From Tessaracoccus timonensis (GTDB lineage: Bacteria; Actinomycetota; Actinomycetes; Propionibacteriales; Propionibacteriaceae), in assembly GCF_900343145.1 (NCBI RefSeq), contig NZ_LT996886.1, forward strand, positions 1,426,001 through 1,490,000: 64,000 bases of DNA. The letters are read 5' to 3'. The notes beneath the pieces were generated by a model. It was not told the DNA's origin. It did no database searches and saw only the letters and a list, made by a program, of their open reading frames with translations. Below, piece by piece: positions 8,360 through 17,300 of the stretch; position 1 is the stretch's first letter, and each line of letters begins with the position of its first letter. The position numbers and the translations under genes were made by a program.

Positions 8360-8578
8360 AATGGTTTCGACTCGCGTCCTGCGGACGCGGCTCGGCCATC
8401 GATGAGGTCGCCAGGGCCATCGAGGAGGCGACGGAGCTAACCCAATATCCACATTCGTTTGCCGAAACCGGCCAAAAACGCGCTCCACAGCAAACGAATG
8501 TGGATATTGGGTTAGCGGGCGGGGGTAAGGAAGGTTTCGATACGCGCCTTCGGCGCTACTCAACCACCGGGCGTAGGG
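8360..8578. repeat. REP-like palindromes around the 8436 hairpin
   Basis: The gap holds a diverged REP copy at 8362-8408 ('gtttcgactcgcg' with loop 'cctgcgg') and a canonical copy at 8536-8575. The stop codon of the gene at 8580 (- strand) lies against the second copy. No gene is present. Confidence 0.8.
8436..8516. repeat. 81-bp inverted-repeat element with 27-bp perfect arms
   Basis: Arms 8436-8462 and 8490-8516 are exact complements over 27 bp and flank 27 nt of unrelated sequence. The arms are AT-richer than the surroundings (they contain 'aatatccacattcg'). A transcript in either direction would form a very stable hairpin. It is placed between vapC and a membrane-protein gene, which converge here. 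Confidence 0.85.
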
Positions 8579-8579
8579 C

Positions 8580-9251
8580 TCAACCGCCTGAGCGTGTGGC
8601 GAGTACGCCAAAACCGATGCCGAAGCCGAGCCCCGCGAGGCGAGACAGCGGGGAGACATCCGCGAGCGGCAACAGTAACTGGATAGCGAGCAGCATCGCG
8701 CCCAACCCGACGACGGCGCCGCCAAGCTTGTTCGCAGTCTCAACGCGCAGCACGCTCAGCACACCGGCCAGCACCATGAGAATGGGCGCGCCCGCGGGCA
8801 GCAGCACCCCGACGAGACACATCCCCGCGCACAACCACAGCAGGATCTTCGTCGAACCCTCCGACGGCACACCTTGCGCTGGCGCCATGGGCAGCGGGGC
8901 GGCATGGGGCGGCGGTGGGGGAGGTGCGTCGGGCACCGACACCGGGGTGGCCGTCGTGACGGCGTACGGTGCCAGCGGATCACGGTTGCCGTCGCTGAGC
9001 ATCGACACGGAAGTCATCGCCGCGGATTGCACTGCGAACGGCGTCGCCGGATCGCGGGACGGTTTCGCAACCCGCACAACACCATCGAGGGACGGAGCGG
9101 GAACAGGCTTGATGGTGGCAGGTCGCGGCACAGCGCCGGGCGTCGCTTGCTCGGGCGGCTCTGCCACGCTGAGCGGGCTGGCATTGGGCGTGGCAAAACC
9201 GTCGGGGCGTACGATGGGGGCGTACGCCGCTCCGTCCTTCCAACTGGCCAT
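8580..9251 (-). CDS. Pro-rich membrane protein of unknown function
   Basis: 223 residues. The first ~130 are Ala/Pro/Val-rich and disordered, including a run of six prolines. The C-terminal ~85 hold about three hydrophobic segments ('LLWLCAGMCLVGVLLPAG', 'ILMVLAGVLSVLRV', 'AVVGLGAMLLAIQLLLP'). No enzymatic motif is recognised. An ATTCTA (TAGAAT on the coding strand) ends 6 nt before the ATG, a leaderless-type promoter arrangement. The gene ends inside a dispersed palindrome. Confidence 0.65.
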   Translation of the reverse strand: MASWKDGAAYAPIVRPDGFATPNASPLSVAEPPEQATPGAVPRPATIKPVPAPSLDGVVRVAKPSRDPATPFAVQSAAMTSVSMLSDGNRDPLAPYAVTTATPVSVPDAPPPPPPHAAPLPMAPAQGVPSEGSTKILLWLCAGMCLVGVLLPAGAPILMVLAGVLSVLRVETANKLGGAVVGLGAMLLAIQLLLPLADVSPLSRLAGLGFGIGFGVLATRSGG

Positions 9252-9363
9252 GCGCCTATTCTATTGGTCGCTCCGCGCTGTGCCAGTGCCGCAAGTCGAT
9301 GCCTCGTCGACCTCGCATGGGCGTTCGGCCTAGGCTAGGGGTAGCTAGAGAGTCAGGAGTACC

Positions 9364-10116
9364 GTGCAAGTAGTCATCTGCCCAGACGCCCTTCGAGTGG
9401 GAAACGTGTCGGCCAGGTTCGTCGCTGAGTCGCTGCGCGCATCACAAAACCCCGTGCTTGGCCTAGCCACCGGCAGTTCGCCGCTCGGGCTTTATGCCGA
9501 GCTCGCACGAATGTCTCGCGAAGAAGGCCTTGAGCTCTCCGCGGTCCGCGGGTTCGCGCTCGACGAGTACGTCGGTATCCCGCACGACCACCCCGAGAGT
9601 TACCACGCGGTCATCCAGCGCACCGTCACCGAGCCGCTGGGGATGCAGCCCGAGAACGTGCACGTCCCCGACGGTCGCGCCGACGATATGGACGCCGCAG
9701 CGGCCCAGTACGACGCCGACATCGAAGCAGCCGGCGGCATCGACGTGCAGGTGCTCGGCATCGGCGCCAACGGCCACATCGGTTTCAACGAGCCGTTCAC
9801 CTCGTTCGCGGCGACGACCCACGTTGTCCCCCTCACGCAGCAAACCCGTGCTGACAACGCTCGATTCTTCGATTCCATCGACGAAGTGCCCACCCACGCG
9901 ATCACGCAAGGCCCGGCCACAATCATGCGCTCCCGCCGCGCAGTGCTGATCGCTCAAGGCGAGGGCAAAGCCGACGCCATCGCCGCGATGGTGGAGGGTC
10001 CCGTCAGCCAGGTCTGCCCTGCGTCGCTGCTCCAATTCCACCCCGACGCGATCGTCGTCGTGGATGAAAAGGCCGCCTCGAAGCTGCGCTATAAGGAACA
10101 TTTCCAGTCTCTCTGA
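9364..10116 (+). CDS. nagB: glucosamine-6-phosphate deaminase
   Basis: 250 residues; converts glucosamine-6-phosphate to fructose-6-phosphate and ammonia, linking amino-sugar use to glycolysis. Family motifs: phosphate-binding 'LGLATGSSPLGLYAEL', catalytic 'FALDEYVGI', 'LGIGANGHIGFNEP', and 'PASLLQFHPD' near the end. GTG 9364 is preceded by 'aggagt' 4-9 nt upstream. nagA, which supplies its substrate, is at 31977, so the pathway genes are split, and no nag-type regulator is adjacent. Confidence 0.95.
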   Translation: MQVVICPDALRVGNVSARFVAESLRASQNPVLGLATGSSPLGLYAELARMSREEGLELSAVRGFALDEYVGIPHDHPESYHAVIQRTVTEPLGMQPENVHVPDGRADDMDAAAAQYDADIEAAGGIDVQVLGIGANGHIGFNEPFTSFAATTHVVPLTQQTRADNARFFDSIDEVPTHAITQGPATIMRSRRAVLIAQGEGKADAIAAMVEGPVSQVCPASLLQFHPDAIVVVDEKAASKLRYKEHFQSL

Positions 10117-10165
10117 GCGCTCGGTAGACTGGGAGGTCGAACATCGTAGGAAAGTGGGGTTCGAC

Positions 10166-10549
10166 GTGCCTACCGGAAAGGTGCGCTTCTTCGACGCGGA
10201 GAAGGGCTTCGGATTCATTACTAAAGACGGCGGTGGCGACGTGTACGTGCGCTCCACCGCGCTCGCCGACGGTGTTGCCGCGCTGCACAGCGGCCAGCGA
10301 GTAGATTTCGGCGTCATCGACGGTCGTCGCGGCGAGCAGGCGCTCAACGTCACCGTGATTGACCAGCCGCCGTCGCTGTCGAAGGCATCGCGCAAGAAAC
10401 CGCAGGAGATGGCGGTGATCGTCGAAGATCTGATTCAGATGCTCGACGGGCTCGGCAACGGGTACCGCGCGAACCGCCACCCCGACCCGAAGATGGCGAC
10501 GAAGGCCGCGCAGGTGCTGCGCCGCGTCGCTGAGGAACTGGAGAAGTAA
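10166..10549 (+). CDS. cold-shock-domain protein with C-terminal helical extension
   Basis: 127 residues from GTG 10166 ('VPTGKVRFFDAEKGFGFI'). The RNP1-like 'KGFGFI' and 'DVYVRSTAL' mark a cold-shock OB fold in the first ~70 residues. A ~55-residue helical extension follows, longer than standard CspA (about 67 aa). It is one base away from the DUF3027 gene downstream, and this pairing recurs in Actinobacteria. Likely a nucleic-acid-binding protein; no specific role is assigned. The longer in-frame ORF upstream overlaps nagB and is not credible. Confidence 0.85.
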   Translation: MPTGKVRFFDAEKGFGFITKDGGGDVYVRSTALADGVAALHSGQRVDFGVIDGRRGEQALNVTVIDQPPSLSKASRKKPQEMAVIVEDLIQMLDGLGNGYRANRHPDPKMATKAAQVLRRVAEELEK

Positions 10550-10550
10550 C

Positions 10551-11336
10551 TTGGCAGCTGCGAAAACTCGCGCACCGAAGCTCGACCAGATCGTCGCGGA
10601 CGCGGTCGACGTGGCGCGCGCGGCCGCGGAGGAAGTCTCCGGCGCGGACGCCGTCGGAGAACACCTCGGAGTGAAGGCCGAGGTGGGCGACCGCATCGCA
10701 ACACACACGTTCGCCTGCGAGCTCGCCGGCTACCCCAACTGGGTGTGGGCTGTGACGCTCGTGCGCGCCTCGCGTGCAAAGAAGGCCACCGTGAACGAAG
10801 TGTCGTTGAGCCCACAAGAAGGCGCCCTCGTCGCGCCCGAGTGGGTGCCGTGGGAGGATCGCATCGAGCCCGGCGACATTGCGCCAGGCCTGCTCATGGC
10901 CACGCCCGACAACGACCCGCGCCTCGAACCCGGTTTCGCCGCGACGGACCTCCCCGCTGACGCCGACCCCAACGAGTGGGTGCAGCTGCGCACGACGGTG
11001 GCCGAACTCGGGCTTGGCCGCGAGCGCGTGCTGTCACTCGAAGGCCGCGACCAAGCCGCCGAACGGTGGCTGCGCGGGGCACCCGGGCCCTCCGACGAAG
11101 GCTCCCGCGAAGCGCCCGCCAACTGTGGCACCTGTGGGTATTTCGTGCCGCTTCGCGGCTCACTGGGTACGCTGTTCGGGGTGTGCGCCAACGCGTACTC
11201 CCCGTCGGACGCCAGAGTCGTGCACCTCGACCACGGCTGCGGCGGACACTCCGACGTCGTCGAAGGTTCGCGAGCCCGAGAGCTGCCCGCGCCGATGTAC
11301 GACACCATCGGCGTCGACACCATGCTCTTCGACTAG
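10551..11336 (+). CDS. DUF3027 family protein
   Basis: 261 residues from TTG 10551, one base after the cold-shock gene stop and with 'ggagaag' upstream, so the two are an operon. It matches the actinobacterial DUF3027 family: N-terminal 'DQIVADAVDVARAAAEE', central 'YPNWVWAVTLVRA', 'EVSLSPQEGALVAPEWVPW'. A C-terminal Cys cluster ('NCGTCGYFVPL', 'GVCANAYSP', 'HGCGGHSD') probably binds a metal. The function of the family is unknown; conserved linkage to a cold-shock-domain gene hints at an RNA or stress role (inference). Confidence 0.85.
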   Translation: MAAAKTRAPKLDQIVADAVDVARAAAEEVSGADAVGEHLGVKAEVGDRIATHTFACELAGYPNWVWAVTLVRASRAKKATVNEVSLSPQEGALVAPEWVPWEDRIEPGDIAPGLLMATPDNDPRLEPGFAATDLPADADPNEWVQLRTTVAELGLGRERVLSLEGRDQAAERWLRGAPGPSDEGSREAPANCGTCGYFVPLRGSLGTLFGVCANAYSPSDARVVHLDHGCGGHSDVVEGSRARELPAPMYDTIGVDTMLFD

Positions 11337-11365
11337 CCCACGCCGCACGTCACGACGCTGCACGC

Positions 11366-11914
11366 TTACGCGCAGCTGCCCTCGACGTTGAAGGGCAGCG
11401 GCTTCGCCTTGCCGTCAGCGGCGGTCACCGCTTCGCCACGCACAGCGAATCGCCGCTTGTCGCCGGTGAAGGTGGCCCGCCCGACGTGCTCGCCCACCAG
11501 CGCAGTGACTCCGTCGGAGAGGGTGAAGACAAGGCCGGTCACTTCCCCGGAAGCACCCACGGTGAACTGCACACCCTCGAGTGAACCCGCCGACGCAACC
11601 ACGTCCAGGCCGTTCGATGTCTCGCATGCCACGTCCGAAAACTCCTTGGAGGTCTCGCCGAGGGTTAGGCGTAGCGTCCCGCCGAAACTCGCCGTTCGCG
11701 ACGGAGTAGGAGCAGGTTCGTCGGAAAGTGATGGTGTCGGCGACGGTGCCTCCGACGGCGTCGCCGGCTGGGCAGGCGACGAGGACTGCGCAGGGTGCGG
11801 CGTGGTGGAGTCAGGTGGCGCGGGAGGTTGCCCGTCGGAGCAGGCGCCGAGCGCCAGCGCGACGGCACACGCCACCGCGGCCGCCCCAATCTTGCACCGC
11901 CTCGAGGAATGCAT
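11366..11914 (-). CDS. LpqH-like (19 kDa antigen type) lipoprotein
   Basis: 182 residues from ATG 11914. The signal peptide ends in lipobox 'LALGACS' (Cys near residue 25), followed by a long Pro/Ser/Thr linker and a ~100-residue beta domain ('TLRLTLGETSKEFSDVACET' ... 'VEGSC'). The layout and the two domain Cys resemble the mycobacterial 19 kDa lipoprotein antigen family. Likely anchored on the outer face of the membrane; function unknown. It is convergent with DUF3027 and divergent from the purine permease. Confidence 0.75.
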   Translation of the reverse strand: MHSSRRCKIGAAAVACAVALALGACSDGQPPAPPDSTTPHPAQSSSPAQPATPSEAPSPTPSLSDEPAPTPSRTASFGGTLRLTLGETSKEFSDVACETSNGLDVVASAGSLEGVQFTVGASGEVTGLVFTLSDGVTALVGEHVGRATFTGDKRRFAVRGEAVTAADGKAKPLPFNVEGSCA

Positions 11915-11986
11915 GAGGGCAACTGTACCGGCTTGGGGCGCAGGGAAGAGCACCTTAAAGTGCTTGTCTGGGAGCTTAGCGATACC

Positions 11987-13513
11987 ATGCCCTCCGTGGT
12001 TACGAACTCTCCTGTTGCCGAAACATCCCCTGAACAGTCGAGTCTCGACCGCTTCTTCGGCATCACTCGTCGTGGATCGACGGTGGGGCGAGAGGTGCGC
12101 GGCGGGCTCGTGACATTCTTCGCGATGGCCTACATCATCGCGCTGAACCCCCTCATCCTCGGCACCTCGGCCGACATCAATGGCAACCTCATCTCGGGTG
12201 CCCCACGCATGGTGAATGGTGAGGTCGACGCCGCCGCCGTCTCCGCGTCCATCGGCATGGTGGCAGCTGCGACGGCACTCATCGCCGGCGTCCTCACCAT
12301 CCTCATGGGCGTTATCGGGCGCTTCCCGATCGGCCTCGCCGCCGGCCTTGGTCTGAACGCGCTCGTCGCCTACACGCTCGTTCCCCAAATGACCTGGGGC
12401 CAGGCCATGGGTCTCGTGGTGTGGGAAGGCATCCTCATCGGAGTGCTGGTGCTCACGGGCTTCCGCACTGCGGTGTTCAAAGCAGTACCCCCGGCGCTGC
12501 GCAGCGCGATCTCCGTCGGCATCGGTTTGTTCATCGCCTTCGTGGGCCTCATTAACGCTGGCGTCGTGCGGCCCGGCGGGGGCACCGTCGTATCGCTTGG
12601 CATCGACGGGTCGCTCGTGGGCTGGCCGGTGTTCGTATTCCTCTTCGGATTCTTCCTCCTGATCGGACTGCACGCCCGCAAGGTGAAGGGCTCCATCCTG
12701 ATCTCGATTCTCGCTTCGACGGTGCTCGCCATCATCATCGAGACCCTCGCCAAGGTGGGCCCGCAAGGCCCCGACGGCGCCAACCCGACGGGGTGGTCGC
12801 TCAACGTGCCGAAGCTCGGCGACTTCCAGCTGCCCGACCTCTCCCTGCTGGGCAACGTCGACATGATCGGCGCATTCTTCCCCAACGGCGAGTTCTCGCT
12901 CACGCGCACACTGTCGCTCGTGGTGCTCGTCTTCTCGCTGTTGCTGGCTGATTTCTTCGACACCATGGGCACCGTCGTGGCCGTGGGCTCTGAGGGTGAC
13001 TTGCTCGATGAGAACGGCATGCCCGAGCGCCCCACGGAGATTCTGCTCGTTGACTCGTTCGGTGCGATCGCCGGCGGGCTGGGCTCGGTGTCGTCGAACA
13101 CCTGTTTCGTGGAATCCACCACCGGTGTGGGTGAAGGTGCGCGCACTGGTTTCGCGTCGGTGGTGACGGGGCTGGCGTTCATCGCCTCGATGTTTCTCGC
13201 GCCCATCATCAACATGGTGCCCTCCGAGGCGGCGTCTCCGGCGTTGGCCTTCGTCGGGTTCCTGATGATTTCGCAGGTGGTGGAAGTCGACTGGACGAAG
13301 CCTGAGCTCGGCATCCCCGCGTTCTTCACCATCATCTTCATGCCGTTCTCGTACTCGATCGCCACGGGCATTGGCGTTGGCTTCCTCGCCTACGTGTTCC
13401 TGAACGTCGTGATGGGGAAGGCGAAGAAGGTGCACTCGCTCATGTACGTGGTGGCGGCGATGTTCATCGTCTACTTCGTACAGGGCCCGATCTTGGACCT
13501 CATTGGAGGCTAG
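11987..13513 (+). CDS. NCS2-family purine permease, AzgA-like
   Basis: 508 residues from ATG 11987; upstream codons belong to the divergent lipoprotein region. It is polytopic (about 12-13 TM helices). The AzgA/Pbu branch is marked by 'REVRGGLVTFFAMAYIIALN' near residue 36, 'GRFPIGLAAGLGLNA', 'DFFDTMGTVVAVGSEGDLLD' and 'SSNTCFVESTTGVGEGARTG'. These transporters bring in adenine, guanine or hypoxanthine with protons; the exact base cannot be read from sequence. Monocistronic by context; the 3' flank carries the first pair of 74-bp hairpin elements. Confidence 0.92.
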   Translation: MPSVVTNSPVAETSPEQSSLDRFFGITRRGSTVGREVRGGLVTFFAMAYIIALNPLILGTSADINGNLISGAPRMVNGEVDAAAVSASIGMVAAATALIAGVLTILMGVIGRFPIGLAAGLGLNALVAYTLVPQMTWGQAMGLVVWEGILIGVLVLTGFRTAVFKAVPPALRSAISVGIGLFIAFVGLINAGVVRPGGGTVVSLGIDGSLVGWPVFVFLFGFFLLIGLHARKVKGSILISILASTVLAIIIETLAKVGPQGPDGANPTGWSLNVPKLGDFQLPDLSLLGNVDMIGAFFPNGEFSLTRTLSLVVLVFSLLLADFFDTMGTVVAVGSEGDLLDENGMPERPTEILLVDSFGAIAGGLGSVSSNTCFVESTTGVGEGARTGFASVVTGLAFIASMFLAPIINMVPSEAASPALAFVGFLMISQVVEVDWTKPELGIPAFFTIIFMPFSYSIATGIGVGFLAYVFLNVVMGKAKKVHSLMYVVAAMFIVYFVQGPILDLIGG

Positions 13514-13529
13514 GGCTACTCGAAAAAGC

Positions 13530-13603
13530 GACCGTTATCCTCCACAAGAAGCATCGCGACCCCCGATTTCGCGAGAAATCGTCGGGCGTGGAGGATAACG
13601 GTC
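13530..13603 (+). repeat. 74-bp hairpin element, copy 1
   Basis: 16-bp arms 'gaccgttatcctccac' (13530-13545) and exact complement (13588-13603) enclose 42 nt reading 'aagaagc'-N6-'accccc'-'gatttc'-'gcga'-'gaaatc'-'gtcgggc'. It is orientation A (GAAGC first). It starts 17 bp after the permease stop. Confidence 0.92.
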
Positions 13604-13700
13604 AAACACCTGCCGGGTTCGGCGGGCCGGCCCGCCGCCAGCCCGCGCGCGGCCGCCAGCCCAGGGCGGCGGCTCTCGCCGAGGCCGATACACACAATTC

Positions 13701-13774
13701 GACCGTTATCCTCCACGCCTGTAAAAAATCCCCAAATCAAGGGGGTTACAAGCTTCTCGTGGAGGATAACGGTC
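13701..13774 (-). repeat. 74-bp hairpin element, copy 2
   Basis: Identical 16-bp arms (13701-13716, 13759-13774) and a 42-nt interior in the opposite orientation to copy 1. Read on the - strand: 'gagaagc'-'ttgtaa'-'ccccc'-N16-'ttaca'-'ggc'. It ends 13 bp before the stop of the GyrI-like gene. About 97 bp of GC-rich sequence separates copies 1 and 2. Confidence 0.92.
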
Positions 13775-13786
13775 AGATTGTGTGGG

Positions 13787-14275
13787 TCACTGGCGCTTGA
13801 CGGGTGCCGCGAGCCGCGTCAGGTAGTGGCGCTCCTCGCGTCCGGGCGCGGGAGGCACGTCGTAGTACTCCCAAAACGGGCGGCTGGTTTCGTAGCCGCG
13901 CTCGGCCAGCCGCTGCCGCAGCTCCTGCCATGCATCACCGATGCTCTCGAAACCGCCCTTGAACTTGGCAACGGCGGTGCTGCCGGCGGGCAGCTCGGAG
14001 CCCTGGATGAGCACGTCGCCGATTTTGATGACTTCGCCCCACGCTTCCTCGACGGGGAACCCCACCTCAACGGTGGTTGCCTCCATGAGCCGCGTGTCGT
14101 ACCTGCTGAAGCCAGGGCCGTTCGGTACGAATCGGCGCTTGCGGATCGCCTTGCCGAGAGCCGTGAAGCTCTCGTCCATGAAATTGGCAAGGTCCTCGAC
14201 GGGAATGTTGTCGCCGCGGACAACCACCGTCGGCGTCCCTAGGAATTCGATGATCTCGGGATCGGTCATGCTCAT
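13787..14275 (-). CDS. GyrI-like small-molecule-binding domain protein
   Basis: 162 residues (ATG 14275; 14269 is an alternative). It has the SOUL/GyrI effector-binding fold as a stand-alone domain: N-terminal 'IIEFLGTPTVVVRGDNIP', 'YDTRLMEATTVEVGFPVEE', 'LPAGSTAVAKFKGGFESI' and the terminal 'FWEYYDVPPAPGREERHYL'. The family includes the effector domains of AraC/MerR regulators and DNA gyrase inhibitor GyrI; stand-alone versions bind or degrade small hydrophobic molecules. No DNA-binding domain is present. Its ligand is unknown. Confidence 0.82.
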   Translation of the reverse strand: MSMTDPEIIEFLGTPTVVVRGDNIPVEDLANFMDESFTALGKAIRKRRFVPNGPGFSRYDTRLMEATTVEVGFPVEEAWGEVIKIGDVLIQGSELPAGSTAVAKFKGGFESIGDAWQELRQRLAERGYETSRPFWEYYDVPPAPGREERHYLTRLAAPVKRQ

Positions 14276-14345
14276 ACCCGCACACTACCGGGTGTTCAGG
14301 GCGTTGGCCGGCGGACAAGAGGGGCGACGGTCCCCGTCGGGCTTG

Positions 14346-14351
14346 TACGCT
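14346..14351 (+). promoter_or_regulatory. -10 element of pyc, leaderless arrangement
   Basis: TACGCT ends 7 nt before the pyc ATG with no Shine-Dalgarno between, predicting transcription start at or very near the A of ATG. Similar TANNNT-N6-8-ATG spacing is seen before senX3, dtxR and several other genes in the window. Confidence 0.5.
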
Positions 14352-14358
14352 GTCAACC

Positions 14359-17300
14359 ATGCTGAGCAAGGTATTGGTCGCCAACCGTGGCGAAATTGCT
14401 GTCCGCGCCTTTCGTGCCGCCTACGAACTCGGAATGCACACCGTTGCGGTGTTCCCTCATGAGGATCGCAATGCAGACCACCGAGTGAAGGCCGACGAGT
14501 CGTATCTGATCGGCGAGGAGGGTCACCCCGTTCGGGCCTACCTCGACATCGATGAGCTCATCCGGGTCGCGAAGGAGTCGGAAGCGGATGCGATTTACCC
14601 CGGTTACGGCTTCCTGTCGGAGAACCCCGAGCTCGCGCAAGCATGCGCTGACAACGGCATCAAGTTCATTGGCCCGGCTCCGCATGTCCTCGAAATGGCC
14701 GGCAACAAGGTGCGCGCCGTCGATGCCGCCCGCAAGGCGGGGGTGCCGACGCTGCAGTCGTCGAAGCCCAGCACCGATATCGACGAGCTGGAAGCCGCCG
14801 CGAAGGACATTGGCTTCCCCGTCTTCATCAAGGCGGTCTCCGGTGGCGGCGGGCGCGGTATGCGTCGCGTCGACGATCCGGCGAAGTTCCGCGACGAGCT
14901 CGGCGCCGCTATGCGCGAAGCCGACGGTGCGTTCGGTGATCCGACGGTGTTCGTCGAGCAGGCCGTGCAGGGGCCGCGCCACATCGAGGTGCAGATCCTC
15001 GGCGACGAACACGGGAACATCGTGCACCTCTTCGAGCGCGACTGCTCGGTGCAGCGCCGCCACCAGAAGGTGGTGGAGCTGGCGCCCGCACCGTTCATCA
15101 CCGACGAGCAGCGCGAGGCCCTCACGTCCGACGCCGTGAAGTTCGCGAAGGCCATCAACTATTCGTGCGCCGGCACCGTCGAGTTCCTCGTCGAAACGGA
15201 GGGCCCGCGCGCTGGGCAGCACGTGTTCATCGAGATGAACCCGCGCATCCAGGTGGAGCACACGGTTACCGAAGAAATCACCGACGTCGACCTCGTCCAG
15301 GCGCAGATGCGCGTGGCGAACGGGGAGACCCTCGAACAGATCGGCATTCGCCAAGAAGAGCTTCAGATCCGCGGCGCAGCGCTGCAGTGCCGCATCACGA
15401 CGGAAGACCCGTCGAACTCGTTCCGCCCCGACACCGGCCTCATCACGGCGTACCGCTCCGCGAACGGCTCGGGCATCCGCCTCGACGGTGGCACCACCGG
15501 CACCGGCGTGGAGATCTCGCCGCACTTCGACTCGCTGCTGGTGAAGCTCACCGCACGCGGCCGCGACCTCGACATGGCCCTGGCGCGCGCCCGCCGGGCG
15601 CTGGCCGAGTTCCGCGTGCGTGGCGTCGCGACGAATATTGCCTTCCTGCGTGCGCTGCTCGACGACCCAGACTTCGCAAAACCGGGCATGACTACGTCGT
15701 TTATCGACGATCGCCCCTACCTGTTGACCTCCCGCACCCCCGCAGACCGTGCCACCAAACTACTGCGCTGGGTGGCGGACAAGACGGTGAACCGCCCCTA
15801 CGGCGAGGCCCCCACGCATCTGGATCCGGCGCATAAGTTGCCGAAGCTCGACACCTCCGCCCCCATTCCCGACGGTGCCCGCCAGCGCCTGCTCGAGCTC
15901 GGCCCTGCGGGCTTTGCCCGCGAACTGCGGGATGCGAAGACCGTTGGCGTCACGGATACGACGTACCGCGACGCCCACCAGTCGCTGCTTGCGACGCGTG
16001 TTCGCACCCGCGACCTGCTCGCCGTCGCTCCTCACCAGGCGCGGTTGCTGCCGCAGATGCTCTCGGTGGAGTGCTGGGGCGGGGCCACCTACGACGTCGC
16101 GTTGCGCTTCCTCGGCGAAGATCCGTGGGAGCGGCTGGCGAAGCTGCGCGAAGCCATGCCGAATCAGAACCTGCAGATGCTGCTGCGCGGGCGCAACACC
16201 GTCGGCTACACCCCGTATCCGACGAAGGTCACCGAGGCGTTCGTCGACGAGGCCGCCAGCGTCGGCATCGACGTCTTCCGTATCTTCGACGCGCTGAACG
16301 ACGTCGATCAGATGCGCCCCGCGATCGACGCGGTGCTGGGCACGTCGTCGGTAGCCGAAGTGGCGCTGTGTTACACCTCGAACCTGCTGGACCCGGCGGA
16401 AACTACCTACACGCTCGACCACTATCTGCGCCTGGCGGAGGAGATCGTCGAGGCGGGTGCGCACATCTTGGCCATCAAGGACATGGCCGGCCTGCTGCGC
16501 CCCGAGGCGGCGAGGCGCCTTGTCAGGGCGCTGCGTGAGCGCTTCGACCTGCCCGTCCACCTGCACACCCACGACACGACGGGTGGCCAGGTGGCCACGC
16601 TCGTCGCGGCTATCGAGGCTGGGGTGGATGCGGTCGATGTGGCGAACTCTGCGCTCAGCTCGACGACGTCGCAGCCGCCGATGTCCGCTCTGCTGGCGGC
16701 GCTGGACGGCACCGATCGCGCGCCCGACCTCGACCCCCAGGCGGTGCTCGACCTCGAGCCGTACTGGGAGGCCGTGCGGAAGCTCTACCAGCCGTTCGAG
16801 TCGGGGCTGCCCGCGCCGACGGGGCGCGTCTACGACCACGAAATCCCCGGCGGGCAGCTCTCCAACCTGCGTCAGCAGGCGATTGCGCTCGGCCTAGGTG
16901 ACCGTTTCGAGGCCGTCGAGGACATGTACACCGCTGCCAGCCGCATCCTTGGCCGGCCGACGAAGGTGACGCCGTCGTCGAAGGTGGTGGGCGATCTCGC
17001 ACTGCATCTGGTTGCCGTCGGCGCTGACCCCGAGGAGTTCGAGGCCGATCCGCAGCGCTTCGACATCCCCGATTCCGTGATCGGCTTCCTAAACGGCGAG
17101 CTCGGCACGCCGGCGGGTGGCTGGCCCGAGCCGTTCCGGTCGAAGGCCCTCGAAGGCAGGAAGCAGCCGGTGCGCATCACCGAGGTTCCGGCCGACGATC
17201 TGCCGCGCCTGGACGAGCCTGGACGCGAGCGGCAGGAGACGTTGAACCGTCTGCTCTTCCCCGGCCCGGCGAAGGAATTTGACCAGCTCAGGGGCGATTT

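Noticed and set aside
11366..13435. 689-residue - strand ORF spanning the purine permease
   Set aside because: Only the last 182 residues (lipoprotein from ATG 11914) are coding; the rest is a shadow of the permease.
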